Positions 29,601-36,997 of a stretch of DNA of 64,000 bases are shown piece after piece; the first letter of the stretch is position 1, and the number at the start of each line of letters is the position of its first letter. A program made the position numbers and the translations under genes. Source of the stretch: Paraflavisolibacter caeni (lineage in GTDB: Bacteria > Bacteroidota > Bacteroidia > Chitinophagales > Chitinophagaceae); assembly GCF_025628885.1 (NCBI RefSeq), contig NZ_JAOTIF010000014.1, positions 1 through 64,000 on the forward strand, read 5' to 3'. The notes below the pieces were generated by a model, which was given only the letters and a program-made list of their open reading frames with translations, ran no database searches and had not been told where the DNA came from.

Positions 29601-30313
29601 CCGGAACTGTCAGCCAAAATTGCGCGGATGGGTGCATTTACCGAGGTTTTGTTATCTGATGAAACAGAAAAACTATGGAAAGGTTTGGCATTCAGATCTA
29701 ATTTGTTGACACCACCTGTAGCGGTGCCAAGCCAAAGGATCCCGCAATTATCCTTGTAAACACAATAAACATTATTGTCATCAAGTCCACCTACATTGTT
29801 GGGTTTTGTCCCAAATACGATATGCTCTTTGGTTGGTGAAAGCTGAAATGCTCCAATATGCTCCTGCAGATCTTTTGCTGCAATTTGAAAAGCCAATAAA
29901 TTACGCAGGCGGTTGGTAGAGTCGCGAATGGAGCTTGGTAATTGGTTAGGTGTAAAACGTGTAAAATTGTCTGTTTGGTAGTTGTACCGACAAATAGAAG
30001 AGTTGAAAGTGGCAATCCATAAAGTGCCGTTTCTATCCTTGTAGATATAATGTATTCTGTTGTTGGCTATTGAATTCGTATCGCCGGGAATCGTGCTGTA
30101 AACCTTGAATTTGTATCCATCGTAGCGACAGAGCCCATTATACGTACCAAACCACATATATCCGTACTTGTCCTTAACAATACTTGATACTGTATTCTGT
30201 GCCAGTCCATTTTTTACCGTCAGATATTCGAAATTAAGTTTTTGCGCAGTTAAGTGCTGGCCTCCAGAAACCATGAAAAACAGTAAGGTGAATATTTTCA
30301 GATCGATACGCAT
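26636..30313 (-). CDS. hybrid two-component system sensor-regulator (HTCS)
   Basis: About 1225 aa from ATG 30313 (MRIDLKIF); a TTG nine codons upstream is less likely. Order: signal peptide; periplasmic Reg_prop repeats (about 25-600; WFGTYNGLCRYD, WLGTATGGVNKLD, WIGTANGLCRID); a Y_Y_Y domain (about 585-650); one membrane segment (about 655-680); histidine kinase with phosphoacceptor His in VSHEFRTPL (about 713) and HATPase (NLLSNAFKFT, GVGIP, GGTGVGL); receiver with VVEDN and phosphoacceptor Asp in VISDIMMPG (about 1017); and an AraC-type double HTH at the end (LFLSRTQLYRKIKALTNQS; IAFIVGYSDSTSFSRMFQKQFG). HTCS proteins bind an oligosaccharide in the periplasm and switch on their own utilisation genes. 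It probably controls the genes around it. Only about ten blades are visible, fewer than the usual fourteen. Confidence 0.95.
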   Translation of the reverse strand: MRIDLKIFTLLFFMVSGGQHLTAQKLNFEYLTVKNGLAQNTVSSIVKDKYGYMWFGTYNGLCRYDGYKFKVYSTIPGDTNSIANNRIHYIYKDRNGTLWIATFNSSICRYNYQTDNFTRFTPNQLPSSIRDSTNRLRNLLAFQIAAKDLQEHIGAFQLSPTKEHIVFGTKPNNVGGLDDNNVYCVYKDNCGILWLGTATGGVNKLDLNAKPFHSFSVSSDNKTSVNAPIRAILADSSGIWLGTQDNGLVFINSKTKVEKRFMPGPAGESVRSIFKDSYGDIWVGYRTGLDRYDVRSNKLINYYHENTGINSNNYRFLSIAEDPADRSVWFGTFNDVLKYNRKNNTFEKQVLNKYLGKPSAVCLFFDSKNNLWIGTEYLGVIQIKRDPKTHAWTDTVSYNGDGVNPKLPDERVYSITEDRLGNIWIGTANGLCRIDPRSGKVKLYTKQDGLADQYIAKLLPDQQGNIWISHKKGLSKLTVRTGVIRNYAVQESIQGYDFMEGSGCIDKTTGDLYFGNMEGFVSFHPGEIADNPFLPVVVLTEFQVLNKPVGVGQMINGRVVLSAPINMTKKITLTYEDRSFSIEFAALHYSNPEKNQYAYMLEGQDKDWIQTDASRRIASYSNLPAGKYIFKVKASNSDGVWNPAPATLEIIVLPPWWRTWWAYLCYTFLLILAGYLVYRLILARQKYNQQILTERLKAEKVRELDELKSRFFTNVSHEFRTPLTLIIDPLESLLAGKLSTEKVRDYYAIMHRNARRLLGLINQFLDFRKLESGNMPLHITRQDIVAFVRNIMAAFEFQAQQQDINFTFQTDIEALEFGFDADVVDKILYNLLSNAFKFTSVGGRITVSLAAASENPGQVVLSVRDNGVGIPANLIGQIFEPFYQVASKEHNNSGGTGVGLALTKELVTLHKGIITVNSGPNIETCFTVMLSNLADENTGLFQKAGTSGFQMSDSSEEFTPLVQEQETNADPTVVLVVEDNADVRNYLKMNLIADYLVIEAQNGSEGFEKAIETIPDLVISDIMMPGLNGLELCQKLKTDEKTSHIPVILLTARQSDQSQMEGYETGADAYIGKPFSSALLLVRIKNLIESRKKLRQLFNQSTGFNTRLVGTNAADKAFLSKATGMIESNMSNKDLSVEWLASQLFLSRTQLYRKIKALTNQSVHEFVTTIRLNKAAELLLEGQSSVSEIAFIVGYSDSTSFSRMFQKQFGLTPKKFSQQGKSDLF

Positions 30314-30404
30314 GGAAAAAGCAATCCGTCGAAAATACAATTATTTCAATAATCGAGTTCCGGCTTAGATAAGTAAACATATTTCCATACCTGCAGATTC
30401 GGAG

Positions 30405-30467
30405 AAACGAACCAAGACTTACTACTGATACAGTGGATAGTTCTTTGAGGAAATCTCTACGAAACAC
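30405..30467 (-). pseudogene. Tat signal-peptide remnant of a lost gene
   Basis: A GTG at 30467, only 10 bp past the stop of the SGNH-GH28 gene, opens a frame reading MFRRDFLKELSTVSVVSLGSF: a twin-arginine motif followed by a hydrophobic stretch, as at the start of many Bacteroidota Tat-exported enzymes. After about 21 residues the similarity to a secreted protein ends. The frame then runs on into the HTCS start without recognisable content. I read it as the 5' end of a deleted operon gene. It could be chance. Confidence 0.4.
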
Positions 30468-30477
30468 CGTTGTAAGA

Positions 30478-32496
30478 TCAATTGCTTCTGAAGTTTACCA
30501 CATTTTCATTTATATATTTCTTTTCCTGCACTGAAGCTGTGGTAATGTTTTTAAGTGAAACATTTTCTACCGGTAGATCCTTTTGTCCCAATATCCTAGA
30601 CACAAATTTTACATCTTTTGCCACTACATTTTCCAGGTAAATATCTTTTATGGGTGTGAGCCTTACTTCGTAAGTCGGCACCAATGTTTTCCACTGGTAC
30701 AGCACATCGGTCTCAATGCCCAGTACGCCCAAATCAATCTTACCGGCCTTGATATTGGTGGCATGAATGTTCCTGACATAACCGCCCATGCGCTCATTGG
30801 TCTTAATGAACAGCAGGTGGTTTAATTTGGCGCCATCCACTACCGTACAACTGTCGACAAACACATTCTCAATGCCACCGGAAAGCTCGCTGCCTACAGC
30901 CACTAACTGGTGACCATTCTTCACCGTCAAGTTGCGGATCACAATATTTTTGGATGGGGTTTTTAAGCGCCAGCCCTCAGGGTTTCTGCCTGATTTAATA
31001 GCAATTGCATCATCCCCCTGGTCGAAGATGCAATTTTCAATGAGTACATTCTGGCTCATTTCAGGATCTACGCCATCGTTGTTATGTCCATGAGCGTATA
31101 CCTTTACATTTCGGATCACCACATTTTTACACAAATAAGGATGGATGGTCCAAAATGGAGAGTTGGTTATGGTGATGCCTTCCAAAAGAATGTTTTCACT
31201 GCGGTTGAACTGGATAAACTGTGGGCGGAGATGGGCTGTATCGTTTACCATCTGTCTTTCTTCCACAGGCGTGCGATTCCAGGCTAAATTGTACAGGCGT
31301 TTGATGCTTTCCATGTGTGCCCTGGGGCGTGCAAACCATACCTGCCACACATCCATTTTGGCTTTCACCTCACCTTCACCGGTAATAGCGATGTTTTTAC
31401 ACTCGTAAGCATAGATCAGGGGAGAATAATTATAGCACTCCATGCCCTCCCAGGTAGAGTGCACTGCAGGCAGGTAGTCTTCCGGATTTTCAGAAAACAG
31501 CAGCACGGCACCTTTGTTCAAATGAAGGTTTACATTGCTTTTCAGGTGGATCTTTTTGGTGAGCCACTCTCCTTCAGGTATAACCACGACTCCGCCCCCG
31601 ATTGCATTGGCTTTTTCGATTGCTTTTGCAATGGCCTGTGATGTCTTTTCTTTATCTCCAGGAACGGCACCCAACTCGGTGATGCTGATCTTCGGGGACT
31701 TGCTAAAGTCCGAAACTTTGATAGCAGGCATCTCAAATGGTGCTTTGACTCTTATTTCATTGATTTTTACACCCGGAGCGCTCTTCTTAAAAGAAGAGGC
31801 CTCTTTGGTAATGATTTGCACAACAGGTTCTATTAACTTTCTGGAGGCTGTAGCATCCAGGTGCAAACCATCTTCCGCCATCGTATTGATATCAAGACCC
31901 GGAGTTTTAAATCCATTCACAAAAAGGCATTGATTCCGTTTTGCTACTTTTTGGAAGGCTTTGCTCATCTCTTCTACCCTTTTACCGCCGCCTGTATATT
32001 TTTCAGTTGTCTCAGCTTTTACGCCATAGGGAGGTGGAGAGATGATAATGATCTTTGCCTTGTTGATAGCCGGATAGTTGCAGCTTTTTATTTTTTGAAT
32101 GAGCTTCTCCAGGTTTGCAGGCACTTCTTTCTGCCGGGCGGCAAAAACCGCTTTGGCATCGTTGGTACCCAGTTCGATAACAATAAAGTCAAAGGGACGG
32201 TCTCCTGTAAAATCTGCTGCCTTTTTCAGGTTTTCATCGATCACCAGGAGCGAATTCAGTGTACTGTCACCATTATTGACAAAGCCGATTGTTCTACCTG
32301 ACTTGCTGATGTTGAAGACCTGTGCATTTGGCAGTGTGACCCTGAGTTGCTTAGGCCAGCTTTCGGGAAAGGTGCCATTGCTGTCGCCAAGTGTAAAGAT
32401 ATTGAGTTGTTGATCAGACGAGACAGCGCTTTGTGCAAAGAGCACAAAGGGAAAGAACAATAGTAATAAAAAGGATTTTATTTGAGTTTTCATCAT
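30478..32496 (-). CDS. SGNH/GDSL esterase fused to GH28 polygalacturonase-like domain
   Basis: 672 aa, signal peptide ending LFAQS. N-terminal SGNH hydrolase (about 30-225): LGDSNG with the nucleophile Ser (about 36), GTND (about 111) and DGLH with the catalytic Asp and His (about 209), as in pectin and rhamnogalacturonan acetylesterases. C-terminal right-handed beta-helix of GH28 type (about 250-665): NNDGVDPE (about 473), GDDAIAIKSG (about 497), GHQLVAVGSE (about 531) and FIKTNERMGG (about 566). These correspond to the family motifs NTD, DD, GHG and RIK, with GHG altered to GHQ and RIK to FIK. It would deacetylate and cleave galacturonan-type chains in the periplasm. It lies 18 bp after the GH43 gene in the same operon. 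Confidence 0.85.
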   Translation of the reverse strand: MMKTQIKSFLLLLFFPFVLFAQSAVSSDQQLNIFTLGDSNGTFPESWPKQLRVTLPNAQVFNISKSGRTIGFVNNGDSTLNSLLVIDENLKKAADFTGDRPFDFIVIELGTNDAKAVFAARQKEVPANLEKLIQKIKSCNYPAINKAKIIIISPPPYGVKAETTEKYTGGGKRVEEMSKAFQKVAKRNQCLFVNGFKTPGLDINTMAEDGLHLDATASRKLIEPVVQIITKEASSFKKSAPGVKINEIRVKAPFEMPAIKVSDFSKSPKISITELGAVPGDKEKTSQAIAKAIEKANAIGGGVVVIPEGEWLTKKIHLKSNVNLHLNKGAVLLFSENPEDYLPAVHSTWEGMECYNYSPLIYAYECKNIAITGEGEVKAKMDVWQVWFARPRAHMESIKRLYNLAWNRTPVEERQMVNDTAHLRPQFIQFNRSENILLEGITITNSPFWTIHPYLCKNVVIRNVKVYAHGHNNDGVDPEMSQNVLIENCIFDQGDDAIAIKSGRNPEGWRLKTPSKNIVIRNLTVKNGHQLVAVGSELSGGIENVFVDSCTVVDGAKLNHLLFIKTNERMGGYVRNIHATNIKAGKIDLGVLGIETDVLYQWKTLVPTYEVRLTPIKDIYLENVVAKDVKFVSRILGQKDLPVENVSLKNITTASVQEKKYINENVVNFRSN

Positions 32497-32514
32497 ATTT
32501 TCAATTTGGACATT

Positions 32515-33921
32515 TTATTCATTGATGACAATTTTATCGAGGGACACAAAATAGCCAGTACTGCCGTAATCGCTTTTTCTTTTATCTGACCAGTTACCGC
32601 GTTCACCCATGACCGTCACGGTTAAGGTATAGTTGTCCTTTGCCAGAACAGGACTCAGAAACTTAAGCGTTGCCGCCGGGTACTTACAATACATATCGAG
32701 AATTGAAGACACAACAGTTTTTCCTTTGCTGTTTTGAAGCCTCACATTTGCATAGCCACCATTGGGACGAGAAAGGGCATAAAAGCCAATTTGTGTTCCT
32801 TTAAACTTCAACGAGAAAGAAGCATCTTTTTCATCTGAACTCATTACGGATAAGGTGTCTTGCTTCCAGTTGCCGGAATATTTAATCAATCCTTTATCAG
32901 TACTCTTCATTGTTGTTTTACCTATCGTTACCGGTGAAGCAACGCCAGTCGCCGAATTGATTTGCCATGCTTCCACATATTTTGGAATCGAAAGAAAAGT
33001 GCCGGAAACCGTCAGCGGCTGCCACACGTAAGTAGCGGCCGATGCCTGTTTGGGAAAGGACCACCTGTCACCCATAAACATGAAGGTAGTGTCTTTGGAA
33101 CCCTCAATTGGCAAAACAAAGGTGGTTTGCGAGTTCCAAGTCAGTGTGCCCTTAGGCGCAAAGGTGCCTCTGAAGGTCCAGGGTCCTTTCAGCGAGGTGG
33201 CTGTATAATAATCGTTATCATTTCTTTCCCAACTGGTCAGGTGCGAGCCCAGGAAGTAATACAGGCTGTCCTTTCGGAAGATGGCAGGCGATTCAAACCC
33301 AGAAGTCATGCTTTTATGTACCTGTTCGCTGATGCTTTTGTAATCATCACTGAGCCTGTAAATATCACCACCGTGGAGTAACACATACCCTGCACCATCG
33401 TGATCCTGGAAAGTACCCATATCCCATTTCCTAATCGGATTGCCGCCAAAGAGCAGGGGGCCGCGGAAGCTATAAGGTCCGCTGATTGTCTTTGACGTTG
33501 CATAACCAACAAATTGATCCTTATAGCCAAGGGTGTCGACATGCATATACATAATGTATTCGCCAGTTGCAAGACATTTCATCACCTTCACCCTCTCGCC
33601 AACGCGGTTGGGACCAAGCTTACCGGTGTCTTGCACCGGCAGCGCCAGACTTTCAAATTTCCAGTTGTACAAATCAGTGGAAGAGTAGCAATTGAAACCG
33701 GCAAAGGCGTTACTGGTGTCTGAATGTTTTTCACCGAAAAGGTAATAGCGGCCATTGTCTTTGATGATGTTGGCACCATGGGCGCTCACCACATTACCCC
33801 GATCATCGTACCGGGGAATCCCAGAATAAATAGCACTATACCCTTTTTGCTTTTGGGCACTGGAACCCAAAGAGTTTATTAAAAGTATAATGACAAATAC
33901 AGTTTTGATTATGATTTTCAT
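32515..33921 (-). CDS. GH43 exo-beta-1,3-galactanase-like enzyme with C-terminal beta-sandwich
   Basis: 468 aa; signal peptide ends SSAQK. The N-terminal propeller (about 30-330) opens with SAHGANIIKDNGRYYLFGE, the HG-G-I...YYW-GE signature of GH43 subfamily 24/34-type galactan enzymes. It continues with CYSSTDLYNWKFE, MGTFQDHDGAGYVL, GFESPAIFRKDSLYYFLGS and SQTTFVLP. The usual catalytic-base Asp near the N-terminus is not obvious, as is known for the exo-beta-1,3-galactanase subfamily. The C-terminal 120 residues form a probable carbohydrate-binding sandwich. Its ATG overlaps the GH115 stop by ATGA, so the two are translationally coupled. With GH115 this points to arabinogalactan-type side chains. 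Confidence 0.8.
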   Translation of the reverse strand: MKIIIKTVFVIILLINSLGSSAQKQKGYSAIYSGIPRYDDRGNVVSAHGANIIKDNGRYYLFGEKHSDTSNAFAGFNCYSSTDLYNWKFESLALPVQDTGKLGPNRVGERVKVMKCLATGEYIMYMHVDTLGYKDQFVGYATSKTISGPYSFRGPLLFGGNPIRKWDMGTFQDHDGAGYVLLHGGDIYRLSDDYKSISEQVHKSMTSGFESPAIFRKDSLYYFLGSHLTSWERNDNDYYTATSLKGPWTFRGTFAPKGTLTWNSQTTFVLPIEGSKDTTFMFMGDRWSFPKQASAATYVWQPLTVSGTFLSIPKYVEAWQINSATGVASPVTIGKTTMKSTDKGLIKYSGNWKQDTLSVMSSDEKDASFSLKFKGTQIGFYALSRPNGGYANVRLQNSKGKTVVSSILDMYCKYPAATLKFLSPVLAKDNYTLTVTVMGERGNWSDKRKSDYGSTGYFVSLDKIVINE

Positions 33922-36900
33922 AAGGAGGCTTTTTTAAATGCAGTCTTTGATGCATTTTCAGATTTAGTTTCCGGCAACGTGCTATAGGCTTTTTTCAGTC
34001 CACCCAGATCAATACGGATTTCATCCAGAGTAACACCAGGGTCTACGCAGTATATTCTTAATGTATGATTGCCTTTATCCAGAAACGGCAGTTGTATTTT
34101 ACGCCCGGCCCTGTTGCTTAAGACATTTTGCTTCCACTCCTCACTTCTGCCAAAGGTCCGGAAATCGACAACCTTCACCGGACCATTATCCACAGATACG
34201 GCATAGCGCATGCTGAATTTGTTGTTCAGGGGATGCGTTGGAAGCGTAAAGACATTTACTTCAGGAGCTGCAACGGTAAAGGTGTAAAAATCATACTCCA
34301 CATAAGCACTGTTCTTTTTGATGGATTCTGCATCTGTATACAGGGATACCTCTTTTGTCTTAAATGGTAATACCTGTAATGTTTTTCCTGTATAACCCAG
34401 GTCATCGATCACTTTCCAATGCATGGAACCCTTTGCTGTTTGCCTGGTGAAGTTTGTAGCATTTATGGAAACATAACCATTATTTTCAATGAAGCCCTTG
34501 TAGTGGGACAACTCCGGTTTGCTTAATTTCCTTCCCTGTACTTCTACGATCCTTTCTTTATCAACTCCTCTGAAAACAATACTGCCAGATAATTGTTCTT
34601 CTTTAGAGGCCTTATTCCAATCAACCTCCACCCAGAGGCGCATTTGCGTTTTCCCTGTTTCGGGCGAAAGCACACCACTACTTTGCGAAAGTTTGATCCA
34701 TGGGTGGGAGACGGTAGATGCCCAGGCAACCTGCTTCTTATCATTTAAGAAGATATCTATAAAGTACTTCTGTTTGTATATATCATCAAAGGTGGGTAGC
34801 GTTATAGTAGCCGCTTCTTTGAGAAGAGAAGAATCTTTCCTTACATACCCCTCCGGGGCGATACTCCAACCCTCCCCACCACTAATAGCCATTTCAGGGA
34901 ATACAGGAGTCTGGTAAACAGGCAGGTCTCTTGGCTTGAAGGACATCATGTACTTCCACTTGCCATTTGCAAGCTTAGTATTATAATATTCCGTTTCCGT
35001 AACAATGCTGTCATAAGCCGCCTTAGACAATGCTGCATAGTCCAGTGCACTCCACCTGTTTTGTTTTGCATAAAAGGCTGCTTTATCGCGGTACAAGAAT
35101 TTTTTGTTCATCCAAGAAGCCCCTACTACAGGATAATATACCAGCTCGTAAAAGGCATCTGCTCTTTTTGCATCCACTTTTGCTCTGAGGGCTTTCACCT
35201 CTTTTTCCAGTGCCTCATACTGATCAATGCGCCTTTGTGCCTCATCACCATAGTAGAAGTGATTGTACTCTGTAAGGGAGGTTTTGGTGGTAGGCTCAGT
35301 CTGGCTCCAGCCCATAAACTCAGGCCTCCTTTCAAAGGCTAAATGATAATAGTCCCATAAAATACGGCCTATCCTCTGTGCCTGCTCTTTACCGAAAATG
35401 TTGCTGATCCATTGATTCATGTGCACCCGAACATACCGGCTGTCCCGAAAGGGAGTTGCATCATAAGCCATATCCAGGAACTGCTCTATATTGTATTCCA
35501 GTGGCTTGATGTCTCCTACATTTAGCACCCACAACCTGTTGGCACCTGTCTCATAGGCCTTCATCATTTCTTCGCGCATCAAGGAAGGATGCATTGAGCT
35601 GAGCCAGAGGTAATCATGTGGGCGGCCCCAGTAAGAAGCATGGTAATAAACACCAGAACCACCTGCACGGGCTTGTTCCTTTTCGTTATTCAGGCGCTGG
35701 ATATAACCGTAGTTGTCATCTGGCCAAACAAGGGTAATATCTTCAGGTAGCTTTAATCCGTTGTCATAGATGTCCAACACCTCTTTATAAGCCGTAAATG
35801 CCTGGGGAATGGATGTCACATCTTTAGCCATATACTGACTGAGTAATCCACGCTGGTCAGCAATGATGCGTTCCAGTAAAGGAACAGCCTCCTTTTCATC
35901 CTTAACCCCTTCCATGTGGCTGTCGTGCACTCCGCGCATGCCCATAGTATAGATGGCATCATTTCCCTTGCTTTGTTTTACCCGGTCTTCCCAGTAGCTG
36001 TAAACCCTTTCCTTGTTGGTGATGTAATTGAAATGTCCCATCGTTTTTTCATTCCACTCTCCTACATTGTTACGCAACATGGGCTCTGCGTGTGAAGAGC
36101 CTACAATGATGCCATAGTCAGCAGCCACCTTTGGGTTGCCAGCATAGTGATAAAAAGCTTTTGTGCTGGGATGCATGGCAGGCCAGATCAAATTGGCTTT
36201 CAGGCGCAGCAACAGCTCGAAGATCCTGGCATAGGTCTTTGGCCCGATGTCGCCTGTTTCGGGCTCAAAGGTCTTTGCTGCCCAGGGTTGCAAACCCCAG
36301 TCTTCATCGTTCAGGAATATGCCCCTGTATTTTACAGAAGGAGGCGCAGAGAGGATAGTACCTTTTGTAATAAAGAGTTCCTTTTGAGGCACAGGGGTGA
36401 TATCAGCCCACCAGTAAAAAGGAGAGACCCCCATCATTTTGGAAAGTTCAAAGACGCCAAATGCAGTACCGCGAGGGTCACTGCCTGCAACAATGAGTGC
36501 CTGCTTCACCTTGCCGAAAGGTTGATCAATTACAGAGATGGCAAACCTTTCCCAAGACCCTTTGATCTGAGCTGCCTTCAACTTTTTAGTGGAGATGAGT
36601 TGATCAATCAATTTGCTATTTCCAATGGTTCCAATGATCACACTATAGGGCTGTAAGGCATTGGAACTGTCCAGCGCCGCTGTAATACCTGTAACCAGTT
36701 TGATATCTTCCTTTAATGCTTTGGCGGCAATGCGCACAACCGGAGCATCCGTTGCATCAAAATATATAGAGGATGCATTTCCACCCGTGACTAATGGAAA
36801 CGAACCGCTTTGCTTATTTTGCAGTATTGAGATCTTATTTTCTTTTACCTGCTGGGCATGGACTCCTAAAGTAAATAAGGAGCAGATAAAAAGAATGGCA

Positions 36901-36932
36901 ATCCCAGGCTTCAACAATGTGTAACGATACAT
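33918..36932 (-). CDS. GH115 alpha-glucuronidase
   Basis: 1004 aa with signal peptide ending VHAQQ. Recognised by the GH115 run FGVFELSKMMGVSPFYWWADITP, then VKYRGIFLNDEDWGLQPW, LLRLKANLIWPAMHP, YGIIVGSSHAEPMLRNNVGEW and GMRGVHDSHMEG. The C-terminal part (about 690-960) is a pair of beta-sandwich domains (PWIKLSQSSGVLSP). The family removes (4-O-methyl-)alpha-glucuronic acid from xylan or from arabinogalactan. Full length for the family. It lies 65 bp after GH42 and overlaps the following GH43 by 4 bp. In this company the arabinogalactan role is the better guess. Confidence 0.93.
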   Translation of the reverse strand: MYRYTLLKPGIAILFICSLFTLGVHAQQVKENKISILQNKQSGSFPLVTGGNASSIYFDATDAPVVRIAAKALKEDIKLVTGITAALDSSNALQPYSVIIGTIGNSKLIDQLISTKKLKAAQIKGSWERFAISVIDQPFGKVKQALIVAGSDPRGTAFGVFELSKMMGVSPFYWWADITPVPQKELFITKGTILSAPPSVKYRGIFLNDEDWGLQPWAAKTFEPETGDIGPKTYARIFELLLRLKANLIWPAMHPSTKAFYHYAGNPKVAADYGIIVGSSHAEPMLRNNVGEWNEKTMGHFNYITNKERVYSYWEDRVKQSKGNDAIYTMGMRGVHDSHMEGVKDEKEAVPLLERIIADQRGLLSQYMAKDVTSIPQAFTAYKEVLDIYDNGLKLPEDITLVWPDDNYGYIQRLNNEKEQARAGGSGVYYHASYWGRPHDYLWLSSMHPSLMREEMMKAYETGANRLWVLNVGDIKPLEYNIEQFLDMAYDATPFRDSRYVRVHMNQWISNIFGKEQAQRIGRILWDYYHLAFERRPEFMGWSQTEPTTKTSLTEYNHFYYGDEAQRRIDQYEALEKEVKALRAKVDAKRADAFYELVYYPVVGASWMNKKFLYRDKAAFYAKQNRWSALDYAALSKAAYDSIVTETEYYNTKLANGKWKYMMSFKPRDLPVYQTPVFPEMAISGGEGWSIAPEGYVRKDSSLLKEAATITLPTFDDIYKQKYFIDIFLNDKKQVAWASTVSHPWIKLSQSSGVLSPETGKTQMRLWVEVDWNKASKEEQLSGSIVFRGVDKERIVEVQGRKLSKPELSHYKGFIENNGYVSINATNFTRQTAKGSMHWKVIDDLGYTGKTLQVLPFKTKEVSLYTDAESIKKNSAYVEYDFYTFTVAAPEVNVFTLPTHPLNNKFSMRYAVSVDNGPVKVVDFRTFGRSEEWKQNVLSNRAGRKIQLPFLDKGNHTLRIYCVDPGVTLDEIRIDLGGLKKAYSTLPETKSENASKTAFKKASL

Positions 36933-36997
36933 TTTACAATACGTGGTTTAAAACTAAATGAGATAAGCAGTTCATTTTCCTGGTTTGTTATGCCGAA

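Noticed and set aside
36147-36656. Long plus-strand frame (170 codons), and similar ones at 1007-1519 and 41715-42413
   Set aside because: Antisense to well-supported GH115, NMO-like and GH2 genes; the translations show no domain or signal peptide and reflect codon bias of the real strand.
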